Source: CAYOYK01 sp964408185
GTDB lineage: Bacteria > Bacillota > Clostridia > Christensenellales > Aristaeellaceae
Length of the DNA stretch: 53,618 bases
NCBI GenBank assembly: GCA_964408185.1
Contig: CAYOYK010000016.1
Location: forward strand, 1 to 53,618
Reading direction: 5' to 3'
Shown: positions 24,041 through 32,276 of the stretch, piece after piece
Numbering within the stretch: position 1 is the first letter of the stretch
Layout: each line of letters begins with the position of its first letter
Program-made: the position numbers and the translations under genes
The notes under the pieces: generated by a model
What the model was told of the DNA's origin: nothing
What the model saw: the letters and a program-made list of their open reading frames with translations, nothing else
The model's database searches: none

Positions 24041-25216
24041 TCATTTTTCATCCCGCCGACCCAGCCGGTCGGCGTTTTTGTGCAGCGACAGCGCCACGGA
24101 CAGCAGCAGCACGCAGGCGATGGCAACCCACCCCGGCGCTGCTCCCGCCTGTGAAGCCGTGCGCAGGGCGGCCCCGCCAATCGCCGCCACCGCGTTGCCT
24201 GCCGTCCCGCCAAGCGCCGCCACCGTATTGCCTGCGGCCCCGCCAGTTGCGGGCAGCACACCGACAATCGCGCCCAACAGCGCATACAGCGCCGCAGCCA
24301 GCAAGCCCTGCGTCAGCCGCAGCGCGAGCAGCTCACCGGGCCTGATGTGCGCCTGCGCAAAGCTGAGGCTTTGCAGCCACAGGCTTGCGCCGCCAAAGCC
24401 GCACAGCCCGCACAGCGCGGCCTGCCAGCCCGGCGACGGCGCGAGCGTCGCCAGCCTTCTTGCGCCCGCACCGATCTCCAGCGCCGCGTGCAGCACGGCC
24501 GCCCACGGCGTATCGGCAAAGCCGGGCCACGCCAGCGACAGTCCGGCGGACAGCAGCGCGTAGAGCACCGCGCAGAGCATCATCGCGCCGCAGACCAGCA
24601 GCAGGGCGTTGGCGGCCTGCGCCAGCGCGTCGCGCAGGATTTGTCCGTACAAAACGGGGCGATCGTTCGCAATGGGACGAATATTATCGGCTGGTTCGGC
24701 GTTATCCTTCGCTCGGTCGCGCAGGCGGTACAGCTCGCCGCAAAGCAGCGCCGCCAGCCAATGGCACGCCAGCAGCCGAAGCCCGACGCGTCGGCTCCGC
24801 GTCCACAGCGCCAGCGTCCCGGTAAAGAACATCGGGCTCATGACGCCTGTGTACGCAAGCAGACGGCGGCGTACATCGGGCGGCTGGGCCAGCTCGCCGC
24901 ACAGCTTCGCGCTGGCGGGCGAGCCGGAAAGCAGTCCCAGCAGAAGCGCCGGAAGCGCCCCGCGCGGGAGGCCCAGCAGCCGCTCGCTCCACCGCGGGGC
25001 GCTCCGCTTGGCCGCGCATGCCCGCGCTCCCGCCGGGACGCCGTTCCACAGCGCGGTCAGCACCATCATGGGAAACAGGGCGGGCATCACGGCGCAGGCG
25101 AACGTATCGGCGGCCTCCCGCGCGGCTTGCAGGCAAACGGAGGAGCCGCACAGCAGCGCGGCTGTCAGCGCCCCAAAAAACAGCGGCTTTCCATAGCCTG
25201 TCAATAAATGTTTCAT
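24041..25216 (-). CDS. YlbJ-like sporulation/nucleoside-recognition (gate) membrane protein
   Basis: Integral membrane protein of about 391 residues resembling YlbJ/SpoVV, the sporulation membrane protein with nucleoside-recognition (Gate) domains; SpoVV moves dipicolinate into the forespore in Bacillus. Seen: an N-terminal helix with LQAAREAADTFACAVMPALFPMMVL near residues 29-53, the GLLSGSPASAKL loop near 93-104 (GLLSGYPxGAKL in the family), TGVMSPMFF, and a second gate-like half ending in a Gly/Ala/Thr-rich loop with an AAGNTVAALGGTAGNAVAAIGGA repeat-like run, shown here only by its ends AAGNTVAALGG and AGNAVAAIGG. ATG 25216 has only a weak site (GGCTGG). Convergent with the satellite; divergent from prs. 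Function is by family resemblance. Confidence 0.75.
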   Translation of the reverse strand: MKHLLTGYGKPLFFGALTAALLCGSSVCLQAAREAADTFACAVMPALFPMMVLTALWNGVPAGARACAAKRSAPRWSERLLGLPRGALPALLLGLLSGSPASAKLCGELAQPPDVRRRLLAYTGVMSPMFFTGTLALWTRSRRVGLRLLACHWLAALLCGELYRLRDRAKDNAEPADNIRPIANDRPVLYGQILRDALAQAANALLLVCGAMMLCAVLYALLSAGLSLAWPGFADTPWAAVLHAALEIGAGARRLATLAPSPGWQAALCGLCGFGGASLWLQSLSFAQAHIRPGELLALRLTQGLLAAALYALLGAIVGVLPATGGAAGNTVAALGGTAGNAVAAIGGAALRTASQAGAAPGWVAIACVLLLSVALSLHKNADRLGRRDEK

Positions 25217-25227
25217 TTTCCAGCCTA

Positions 25228-25243
25228 TGCAAGCACGCTTGCA
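25228..25243. promoter_or_regulatory. Inverted repeat upstream of the YlbJ-like gene
   Basis: TGCAAGC (25228-25234) and GCTTGCA (25237-25243) form near-perfect 7-bp arms with a 2-base centre, 12 bases before the ATG at 25216. It may be an operator or a leader hairpin; nothing else in the divergent region explains it. Confidence 0.4.
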
Positions 25244-25323
25244 AATAGTGCAAACAGACCGCAGGAACCCTGTATATTTTTCACAAAAGCAGTCGAAATG
25301 TTTGTGTTTTTCACCCGGCGACC

Positions 25324-25352
25324 TTTTCAGCGACGGTAAAATGGAGTATAAT
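25324..25352 (+). promoter_or_regulatory. Promoter of prs
   Basis: TTTTCA (25324-25329), 17-base spacer, TATAAT (25347-25352), about 31 bases before the prs GTG. Confidence 0.7.
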
Positions 25353-25383
25353 CATAGGGCAATATGAGCTGGAGGGTTTCGCC

Positions 25384-26601
25384 GTGACTGATTTTGTTAG
25401 CAACTGGAACAGCGACGCGCTATTGACAGTACCCTACGGGCCCTTGGGGCTGATCGCCATGCCGGGCTGCGAGGAGCTTGGGCAGAGGGTCAACTCGTGG
25501 CTCATGAAATGGCGCGAGCAGCAGGAGACGCAGGAGGAAACGCCCCTTTTCACTGTGATCGGCTACAACCGCAAGGATTTTCTGATCGACGTGCAGTGCC
25601 CGCGCTTCGGCACAGGCGAGGCCAAGGGCATGATCCGCTCCACCGTGCGCGGGTATGACATCTATATCCTCTGCGATATCGGCGCGTACAATATGACCTA
25701 CAAAATGTACGGGCAAAACGTCCCCATGAGCCCGGACGATCACTATCAGGATCTCAAACGCATCATTGCGGCCATCGGCGGCCGCGCCAAGCGCATCAAC
25801 GTCATCATGCCAATGCTCTACGAGGGCCGCCAGCACCGCCGCACCACCCGCGAGAGCCTCGACTGCGCGATGGCCCTGCAGGAGCTGCAGGCCATGGGCG
25901 TGAGCAACATCATCACATTCGACGCGCACGATCCCCGCGTGCAAAACGCTGTGCCGCTGATCGGCTTTGACAGCGTAAAGCCCACCTACCAGATGCTCAA
26001 GGCGCTCTTCCGCGATCAGATCGACCTGCGGCTGGACAAGGAGCACCTGATGATCGTCTCCCCGGACGAGGGCGCGATCGACCGCAACATCTTTTATTCC
26101 TCCGTGCTGGGGCTGGATATGGGCCTGTTCTACAAGCGCCGCGATTATACCCATGTGGTGGACGGCCGCAACCCCATTATCGCGCACGAATATCTGGGCG
26201 ACAGCGTGGAGGGCAAGGACGTATTCGTCTCCGACGATATCCTTGCCTCCGGGGACAGCATCCTTGATCTGGCCCGCGAGCTGAAAAAGCGCAAGGCCAA
26301 CCGCATCTTTGCCGCCGCAACGTTCGCGTTGTTCACCGCCGGGCTGGACGCCTTCAACCGCGCGTATGACGAGGGCACCATCAGCCGCGTCATCTCCACC
26401 AACCTCACCTACCGCACGCCGGAGCTCAAGCAGGCGCCGTGGTTTGTGGAGGCCGATATGAGCAAGTATATCTCCTACATTATCGCCTCCCTCAACCACG
26501 ACCGCAGCCTGAGCGGCCTGCTCAACCCGTATGATCGCATCAAATCGCTGGTGGATCGCTACCATCAGCGTCAGGCCGAGAGCGGCGTCCGTTTGGTGTA
26601 G
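25384..26601 (+). CDS. prs: Ribose-phosphate pyrophosphokinase (PRPP synthetase)
   Basis: Makes phosphoribosyl pyrophosphate from ribose-5-phosphate and ATP for purine, pyrimidine, NAD, His and Trp synthesis. GTG 25384 follows GGAGGG. Seen: an N-terminal PRTase-like half with the RSTVRGYDIYIL stretch near residues 85-96 (usual RgxDvfii), the ATP-contacting YGRQ-like EGRQHRRT near 150-157, AMALQELQAMGVSNIITFDAHDP near 165-187, and the PRPP loop VFVSDDILASGDSI near 282-295. At 405 residues it is longer than the usual 310-320 and has extra N-terminal residues and inserts, as in some clostridial Prs proteins. It stands alone here rather than beside glmU where Bacillus has it. Confidence 0.9.
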   Translation: MTDFVSNWNSDALLTVPYGPLGLIAMPGCEELGQRVNSWLMKWREQQETQEETPLFTVIGYNRKDFLIDVQCPRFGTGEAKGMIRSTVRGYDIYILCDIGAYNMTYKMYGQNVPMSPDDHYQDLKRIIAAIGGRAKRINVIMPMLYEGRQHRRTTRESLDCAMALQELQAMGVSNIITFDAHDPRVQNAVPLIGFDSVKPTYQMLKALFRDQIDLRLDKEHLMIVSPDEGAIDRNIFYSSVLGLDMGLFYKRRDYTHVVDGRNPIIAHEYLGDSVEGKDVFVSDDILASGDSILDLARELKKRKANRIFAAATFALFTAGLDAFNRAYDEGTISRVISTNLTYRTPELKQAPWFVEADMSKYISYIIASLNHDRSLSGLLNPYDRIKSLVDRYHQRQAESGVRLV

Positions 26602-26602
26602 G

Positions 26603-26631
26603 TTGCATTTCTATGGATTTCCATGTATACT
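26603..26631 (+). promoter_or_regulatory. Promoter of the solute-binding/adaptor operon
   Basis: TTGCAT (26603-26608), 17-base spacer, TATACT (26626-26631), starting one base after the prs stop codon. Transcripts begun here run straight into the hairpin at 26633. Confidence 0.75.
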
Positions 26632-26632
26632 G

Positions 26633-26670
26633 CCTGTGTGCTTTTGCACATAGGCAGCTTTGCTTTTTTT
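26633..26670 (+). terminator. Terminator-like hairpin between prs and the solute-binding gene
   Basis: CCTGTGTGC (26633-26641), TTTT loop, GCACATAGG (26646-26654), nine pairs with one G-T, then a T7 run at 26664-26670. The 9-base gap before the T-run makes it imperfect. It can end prs transcripts and, since the promoter at 26603 lies just before it, could attenuate the downstream operon. Confidence 0.6.
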
Positions 26671-26740
26671 GGAACGCTGGATGAAACGGCCGCTGCCGTC
26701 CGTTATGTGATTGCGCGCTGTGCGCGACAAGGAGGAACGA

Positions 26741-29026
26741 ATGATGCTGAAAAGAATTGCCTGTATCGCGCTGGCCCTGTGCCTGATGGCTTCCGCCGCG
26801 GTGGCGGAGGGCGTAAACACGTCCCTGTACCAGGAACCGCTGGATTACACCGACGTGGTGGATTATTCGCTGGTTAAGCGCGCGCAGGGCATTGCGGCCG
26901 CAAACGGCTCGCTGTATGTGCTCACGCAGCTTTCCTTGGAAAGATGGGCTCCCGGCATGGCCGAGCCTGAGGTGCTGCAGGACAATATCAAAAACCCCGA
27001 TTACGGCTACGAACAGCCCAAGGAGGGCGAGGCCGCGCCCTACGTGCTGGACTGCATTTTTGCGTTGGACGGCCAAGTATACGCCATTGATACGACCAGC
27101 GGTCAGGTCTATCTTGCAGTGGACGCGTCCGGCCAGTGCGTGATGACCCCGACGGTCACGCTGCAAGGCATGGGCAAGCTTGAGTCCGACGGCTACACCT
27201 ACGTGCCGGACTATTACAGCCCCTGCGCGACAAACGGCATGCTGTACCTGCTGATGCGCGATTATGTCACCGGGGATTACAACAGCCCCGACCTGATGCG
27301 CTACGACCTGTCCACCGGCGAGGCGACCAAGCTGGACGTTCAATTCGCCAAGGGCCTCGCCCCCTACAAGGACGGACAGCTGCTGGTGATGATCAGCGAC
27401 GATCAAAACGCTTGGGACGAGGATACCCAGCAGTCGATCCCGCCCACGCTGGCCGCGCTGGACTTGGCCACGGGCAAGACGGCCGAGCTTTGTCAGTTTG
27501 AGCAAGCCTCCGTCTTTGGGGTGACGTACGATCCGACCGCCGATATGGTGTATTACGGCTCCGGCTCCCGCATCTACGGGCTCAAGGGCCTTGCGTCTCC
27601 CGCGGTGCTGTGCGCCTATCTGTCCTCCCAGAACTGGGGCGATACCGTCGGCGCGGTGATGCTGGACGAGACGACCTACGTCTGCATGGACAGCAACGGA
27701 CTCAGCGTGCGCACGATGAACCGCGACGGGCTGAGCGGCGGAGCGCTGACCATCTACGGGGAGTACGGCTCCAGCCAGCACATCGCCTTCACCCGCCTGT
27801 ACCCGGAGATCCCCGTGCAGGTGAGCGATACGTATTACAGCGACATGGAGGACTTTACCAACGCCATGGTCAGCGGGGACGCCGCCATGGACGTGCTCTG
27901 CCTGAACAGCAACTACTCGCCGCTCGATCGTCTGATCGACAAGGGCTACGCCATGGATCTGAGCGGCTACCCGGAGCTGACGGCGCTGGTGGATACCATG
28001 TACCCGCAGTTTGCGGATTATGTCAAGCGCGACGGCAAGCTCTTCGCCGTGCCCTATTCCATGAGCACCTATACCTTCTGGTTCAATAAGGACACTTGGG
28101 AGAGCATCGGCCTGAGCGAGGCGGACTACCCCAATACGTTTATGGAGCTGATGGACTTCGTCGCCAACTGGGATTATGACTACGCGGACGATTACCCCGA
28201 TGTGAACATCTTTGACGATACCAGCCTCAAGAGCACGCTGCTGAACCTGATTTTTGAAAACTACGTGGCGTACTATATCAAGCTGGGCCAGCCCCTCACA
28301 TTTGATACCGACCTGATGCGCAAGCTGATGGGCGCGCTGGAGGCCATCGACTTTTCGGCCATCGAGCCGGACGTCACAAGCGACGCGGACATGGAGGATT
28401 ACTGGAACCGCCCGTCGCTGATCACGTGCCGCATGGGCTTTAGCGGCATCCCGACGCAGACTGACAACAACTACCGCGTTCTCGCGCTGGACGAGGGCAT
28501 GGAGCCCTGCCTGCAATGCGACATCGGCGTGCTGGTTGTGAATCCGCGCAGCACGCGCGTGGATCAGGCGATCAAGTACATCACCACCTTCTTGGACAAT
28601 TTGGATCGCACCGGGGCGGCCCTTACGCTGTTCCCCAACAACAACGAACCCGTGGCCAACGCTGGCTTTGAGACCTACGTGCAGCGCTGGGAGCAGCAGA
28701 AGGCCGACTACGAGGCCCAGCTCAAGACCGCTGCGCCTGAGGACGTTGCGACCATCCAGTCTTATCTTGACGATACCCAGTACTCGCTGGATCATCAGGA
28801 CGAGTACCGCTACTATGTATCGGCGGAGGACATCGCGCTCTACCGCGAAACGATTGCCCCGTACCTTGTGGTTACGGGCAAGACCGCGCTGAACACGTGG
28901 GACGACAGCGGCGCGAGCGAGGTGCAGACGCAGATCAACCAGTACCTAGACGGCGCGATCACCATGGAGCAGTTTTTGAAGGCGGTCGATCAGCGCCTCC
29001 GCATGATGCAGCTTGAGGATCAGTAA
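26741..29026 (+). CDS. Secreted beta-propeller/extracellular solute-binding protein fusion
   Basis: 761-residue exported protein. ATG 26741 follows AAGGAGG. Residues 1-22 are a signal peptide ending AVA; there is no lipobox, unlike normal Gram-positive solute-binding proteins. Residues about 45-345 show six propeller-like repeats (GSLYVLTQ, GQVYAID, GMLYLLMRD, ALDLATGKTAEL, VYYGSGSRIYGL, TTYVCMDSNG). From about 350 comes a sugar-type (family 1) solute-binding domain: TRLYPEIPVQV, a MDVLCLN segment, GKLFAVPYSMSTYTFWFNKDTWE near 435-457 split here as GKLFAVPYS and WFNKDTWE, and NPRSTRVDQAIKYI. Two sugar-type permeases follow. The propeller suggests binding of a surface polymer or protein before delivery; that is inference. 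Confidence 0.82.
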   Translation: MMLKRIACIALALCLMASAAVAEGVNTSLYQEPLDYTDVVDYSLVKRAQGIAAANGSLYVLTQLSLERWAPGMAEPEVLQDNIKNPDYGYEQPKEGEAAPYVLDCIFALDGQVYAIDTTSGQVYLAVDASGQCVMTPTVTLQGMGKLESDGYTYVPDYYSPCATNGMLYLLMRDYVTGDYNSPDLMRYDLSTGEATKLDVQFAKGLAPYKDGQLLVMISDDQNAWDEDTQQSIPPTLAALDLATGKTAELCQFEQASVFGVTYDPTADMVYYGSGSRIYGLKGLASPAVLCAYLSSQNWGDTVGAVMLDETTYVCMDSNGLSVRTMNRDGLSGGALTIYGEYGSSQHIAFTRLYPEIPVQVSDTYYSDMEDFTNAMVSGDAAMDVLCLNSNYSPLDRLIDKGYAMDLSGYPELTALVDTMYPQFADYVKRDGKLFAVPYSMSTYTFWFNKDTWESIGLSEADYPNTFMELMDFVANWDYDYADDYPDVNIFDDTSLKSTLLNLIFENYVAYYIKLGQPLTFDTDLMRKLMGALEAIDFSAIEPDVTSDADMEDYWNRPSLITCRMGFSGIPTQTDNNYRVLALDEGMEPCLQCDIGVLVVNPRSTRVDQAIKYITTFLDNLDRTGAALTLFPNNNEPVANAGFETYVQRWEQQKADYEAQLKTAAPEDVATIQSYLDDTQYSLDHQDEYRYYVSAEDIALYRETIAPYLVVTGKTALNTWDDSGASEVQTQINQYLDGAITMEQFLKAVDQRLRMMQLEDQ

Positions 29027-29035
29027 GCCTTCCGA

Positions 29036-29063
29036 GCCGCCCGCGCCGCCGCGCGCGGGCGGC
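29036..29063 (+). promoter_or_regulatory. Intra-operon hairpin after the solute-binding gene
   Basis: GCCGCCCGCGC (29036-29046) pairs perfectly with GCGCGGGCGGC (29053-29063), an 11-bp GC stem with no T-run. Such hairpins behind a receptor gene typically protect its mRNA segment and reduce read-through to the permeases. Confidence 0.6.
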
Positions 29064-29101
29064 CCGGCCTTGCTTTGCTTTGAGGAAGGACGAGGTGTGC
29101 G

Positions 29102-29956
29102 GTGTTCAGACACAAAAAAACGGTGCTGCTGTATTTAGCGCCGGGGATGCTGGGCCTGCTGGCCTTTTATGTGGTGCCCTTTCTGTGGGGGATCTGGTTC
29201 AGCCTCTCGGACGGCACCATCGATAATAAATTTGTCGGCTTTGAGAACTACCTGCGCGTATGGCAAAACGAGATCTTTCAGCTTGGGCTCAAGAATACGC
29301 TGGAGCTTTCGCTGCTGTGTACGCCGGTCATTTTTATCCTCTCGTTCCTGCTGGCAACCATGCTGCGGCGCAAGACCGCCTGCGACGGCTTTGTGCGCAA
29401 CGCCCTGCTCATGCCCTATTTGATGCCCTCGTCGGCGCTGCTGATCATCTGGCTGCTGATCTTTGATTACGGCGGCGTGGTCAACCGGCTGGTGACGGCG
29501 CTGGGCTTTGAGCGCGTGTTCTGGCTGGAGGGGAGCGCGCTGCGCGTGCCGGTTGTACTGCTTTACATCTGGAAGAACGTGGGCTTCTCCGTGGTGATCT
29601 TTACAGCGGCCTTGCAGGCTGTGCCGGAGGCGCTGTACGAGTACGCCAGTCTGGAGGGCGCGGGCTACCTCAAGCGCGAGCTGTATATCACGCTGCCGCA
29701 GGTTTTGCCAACGGCCTTTTTGGTGTTTGTGCTCGCCATGGTCAACGCGTTTAAGATCTTCAAGGAGGTCTACTTCATCGGCGGGGCCTACCCGGACGAG
29801 AGCATCTACACATTGCAGCACTATATGAACAACAAATTCGCCAAGCTGGACTATCAGGATGTGACCACCGCCGCGTACAGCTTTGCGATCATCGTCATTC
29901 TTCTGTTTTTGCTGATGTACCGCACCAAGGCCATCCGTCAGGGCGAAACGGCCTAG
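29102..29956 (+). CDS. Sugar-type ABC permease (MalF-like)
   Basis: Integral membrane permease of the CUT1 (binding-protein-dependent carbohydrate) type, 284 residues, about six helices. The N-terminal helix with LLYLAPGMLGLLAFYVVPFLWGIWFS and the following NYLRVWQN loop are typical of MalF-type subunits (stretches given in part: LAPGMLGLL, NYLRVW). The EAA coupling loop reads EYASLEGAGYLKRELYITLP near residues 180-199, with the conserved Glu-Ala-Ala replaced by Glu-Tyr-Ala and the Gly retained. GTG 29102 has AGGAAGG about 15 bases upstream, not ideal; no better start is in frame nearby. It pairs with the next gene. Confidence 0.88.
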   Translation: MFRHKKTVLLYLAPGMLGLLAFYVVPFLWGIWFSLSDGTIDNKFVGFENYLRVWQNEIFQLGLKNTLELSLLCTPVIFILSFLLATMLRRKTACDGFVRNALLMPYLMPSSALLIIWLLIFDYGGVVNRLVTALGFERVFWLEGSALRVPVVLLYIWKNVGFSVVIFTAALQAVPEALYEYASLEGAGYLKRELYITLPQVLPTAFLVFVLAMVNAFKIFKEVYFIGGAYPDESIYTLQHYMNNKFAKLDYQDVTTAAYSFAIIVILLFLLMYRTKAIRQGETA

Positions 29957-29974
29957 GGGAAGGGAGAACGAAAG

Positions 29975-30892
29975 ATGCCCAATACCGCCCCCGCCGCGCC
30001 CGCGAGCAAGCGCGGCACGCGCCCCCGCGCTCGCCTTCGGCATTGGCTCCGGCTCCATCGGCCGTTTGCCACGCTGCTGCTGACGATCATCGCCATCATC
30101 ATGCTGTTGCCGATCGTATTCACGTTCCTGTATTCGTTCTTTCCCAAGAGCGAGATATCGGCATACCTCGCGCAGCGCGGCAGTTATGATCAGACCCATT
30201 GGCTGGACGTGCTGTTCTCCCCGGCGATGGTATCGCTGCGGCAGTATTATACGATCCTCATTGAGGAGCCGCAGTATTTGCAGCTCTTCTGCAACTCGCT
30301 GTTTTACGGCGCGGCGGTGCTGCTGGGACAGATGCTCATTCTGCCGCTGACGGCCTACGGGCTGTCCCGGTTTACGTTCCGCGGGCGGGACGCGCTGTTC
30401 TTTTTGGTGCTGGTGCTCATGATTCTGCCGTTCCAAGTCACCATGGCGCCCAGCGTGATGACGCTGCGCGCGCTGGGCCTGCTCAACACCGTTTGGGCGA
30501 TCATCCTGCCGCTGTGGTTCTCGCCGTTCTATTTGTTTTTGCTCCGGCAGTTTATGATCGCCATCCCAAACGAGATCATGGAGGCCGGCATGATGGACGG
30601 CGCGGGCACCCTCCGGTGCTTCCTGCACGTCGTGGTGCCGGTGTGCCGCCCCATCCTCTGCGCGGCGGCGGCGCTGAGCTTCGCCGACACGTGGAACTTG
30701 GTGGAGCAGCCGCTGGTATACCTGTCCAACGACCGGATGCAGCCGCTGTCCGTGATGTTCAACCGCATGAGCGAGGAGAGCGCCAGCGTGGCCTTCGCGG
30801 GCGCGGCGCTGTACCTGCTGCCCATGCTGCTGGTGTATATGTACTTTCAGGATGATATTCTGCTGGGCGTGCAGCTCAGCGAACTCAAGTAG
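29975..30892 (+). CDS. Sugar-type ABC permease (MalG-like)
   Basis: Second CUT1-type permease, 305 residues, with a basic, Pro/Ala-rich N-terminal extension of about 28 residues before the first helix. Helices follow around ATLLLTIIAIIMLLPIVF, LLGQMLILPLTAYGL, LFFLVLVLMILP. The EAA loop reads EIMEAGMMDGAGTLRCFLHV, with the Gly and the Asp-Gly-Ala core typical of MalG-type subunits. ATG 29975 follows AGGGAGAACG 18 bases after the previous stop. With the propeller fusion protein and the first permease it makes an importer that lacks its own ATPase; in many Firmicutes a shared MsmX-type ATPase serves such systems. Confidence 0.88.
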   Translation: MPNTAPAAPASKRGTRPRARLRHWLRLHRPFATLLLTIIAIIMLLPIVFTFLYSFFPKSEISAYLAQRGSYDQTHWLDVLFSPAMVSLRQYYTILIEEPQYLQLFCNSLFYGAAVLLGQMLILPLTAYGLSRFTFRGRDALFFLVLVLMILPFQVTMAPSVMTLRALGLLNTVWAIILPLWFSPFYLFLLRQFMIAIPNEIMEAGMMDGAGTLRCFLHVVVPVCRPILCAAAALSFADTWNLVEQPLVYLSNDRMQPLSVMFNRMSEESASVAFAGAALYLLPMLLVYMYFQDDILLGVQLSELK

Positions 30893-30904
30893 GAGGGTAT
30901 GCTC

Positions 30905-32275
30905 GTGCAGACCGGCAAGAAAAACAGGGCGCTCAAGGCGCTGATTATTCTGTTGGTGGTCGTGGCGCTGTGCATGTACTTTGCGCGCACCATCCAAACC
31001 ATCACCACGCCCAAGGTCAAGCTGGTATCGTCCACCACGGGCCGTATCGAGCAGAAGCTCTCCGTGACGGCGCAGCCATATTTCCCGGTCAAAACGGAGG
31101 TTACGCTCACGGCGGCGGCGGAGTATCCCGTTGTGGTGGATAAAATCTACGTCCGCGCCGGGCTGTACGTGCGCGCGGGCGACACGCTGTTTACCGCGAC
31201 CATCAGCGAGTATGACAAGCAGGAAAAGGAGCTGCTGGACAGCTACAACACCAAGGCGCAGGAGCTGGTTGCGCTGGACATCAAAAACCGAAAGTACGCC
31301 AAGGCCAGCAAGCAAAACGACCTGTACGACCAGATGATTACCGCGCAGGAGGCCCTCACCGCCGCGGAGAACGCCGCGCGCACACAGGCGGCCGACGAGG
31401 GCATCGCGCTCAAGTTTGATACCAGCACGTGGGGCCAGCAGGCGCTCAACGCCTCCGCGTCCGATGAGCTCAAGCAGCTGATCGCCGCCGCCATGACCGC
31501 CGCGCAGGCCTACGAGACGGCCCGCGTCGCCTTCTTCAACAGCTATGAGGACAAGGAGATCAAGGTCAAGGACGAGGTGTTTGAGTACATCAACAGCCGC
31601 AACAAGCTGCTGGACGAGATGTCCGATATCAGCGACAAGGTGGTCGCTCTGCTGGCGGCGCGGGGGGCGCTCAGCGTCGTCAAGGCCGAGAACGACGGGT
31701 ACATCGTGAGCATCGACGTTAAGGCCAAGGAAGCCTACGACGGCAAAACCAGCGCCTACACCCTCGCCAAGGCCGAGGACGCCCCGGTGCTGCGCGCCGA
31801 TATCTCCGCCCTCAAAAAGGATGTGGACGAGGGCGCGCGCGTGGAGATCGCCGCCGACTGGAACACCCTCAAGACCAAGGTGTCCAGCGTGGAGACCGAT
31901 ACGGACGGCCGTAAGTACGCCCTGATCGAGCTTGACACGGATACCCTGCAATCGCTGGGCGGCATGAACAAGCTGCTCAGCGACGGGGAGGTGGAGGTGA
32001 GCGTTGTGTTCCGCAGCAAAAAGAACGCCACGCTCATTCCCGCGTCCGCGCTGCGCAGCGAGGGCGAGGGGCAGGAGTACGTGTTCTTGGCCGAGTACAA
32101 GGGCGGCGGCTTCCTGCAAAGCAGCGGCTACGTGGCCCGCAAGACGAGCGTGACGGTCATCGACCGGGGCGAGGACGCGGTGAGCATCGAGGAGGACCTT
32201 GGCTACCAGAGCATTATCGACCGGGCCGACCGTACCATCGAGCACGGCAAGGCGGTCATGGAGTATGTGGAATAG
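30905..32275 (+). CDS. HlyD/RND-type membrane fusion (adaptor) protein
   Basis: Membrane-anchored adaptor of the HlyD/MacA-like class. I start at GTG 30905: the ATG at 30899 sits one base behind AGGAGGG, too close, whereas GTG is 7 bases away. Residues about 8-28 are one transmembrane anchor; then a lipoyl/barrel-sandwich half (VDKIYVRAGLYVRAGDTLFT, given as YVRAGLYVRAGD), a long helical hairpin with coiled-coil character from about 95 to 240 (KQEKELLDSYNTKAQELVAL), a second half-sandwich (VVKAENDGYIVSIDVK), and beta-barrel parts with ALIELDTDTLQSLGG and LIPASALRSEG. In Gram-positives such adaptors pair with FtsX/MacB-type permeases, as the next gene here. It is joined to an importer operon, which is unusual. 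Confidence 0.82.
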   Translation: MQTGKKNRALKALIILLVVVALCMYFARTIQTITTPKVKLVSSTTGRIEQKLSVTAQPYFPVKTEVTLTAAAEYPVVVDKIYVRAGLYVRAGDTLFTATISEYDKQEKELLDSYNTKAQELVALDIKNRKYAKASKQNDLYDQMITAQEALTAAENAARTQAADEGIALKFDTSTWGQQALNASASDELKQLIAAAMTAAQAYETARVAFFNSYEDKEIKVKDEVFEYINSRNKLLDEMSDISDKVVALLAARGALSVVKAENDGYIVSIDVKAKEAYDGKTSAYTLAKAEDAPVLRADISALKKDVDEGARVEIAADWNTLKTKVSSVETDTDGRKYALIELDTDTLQSLGGMNKLLSDGEVEVSVVFRSKKNATLIPASALRSEGEGQEYVFLAEYKGGGFLQSSGYVARKTSVTVIDRGEDAVSIEEDLGYQSIIDRADRTIEHGKAVMEYVE

Positions 32276-32276
32276 C

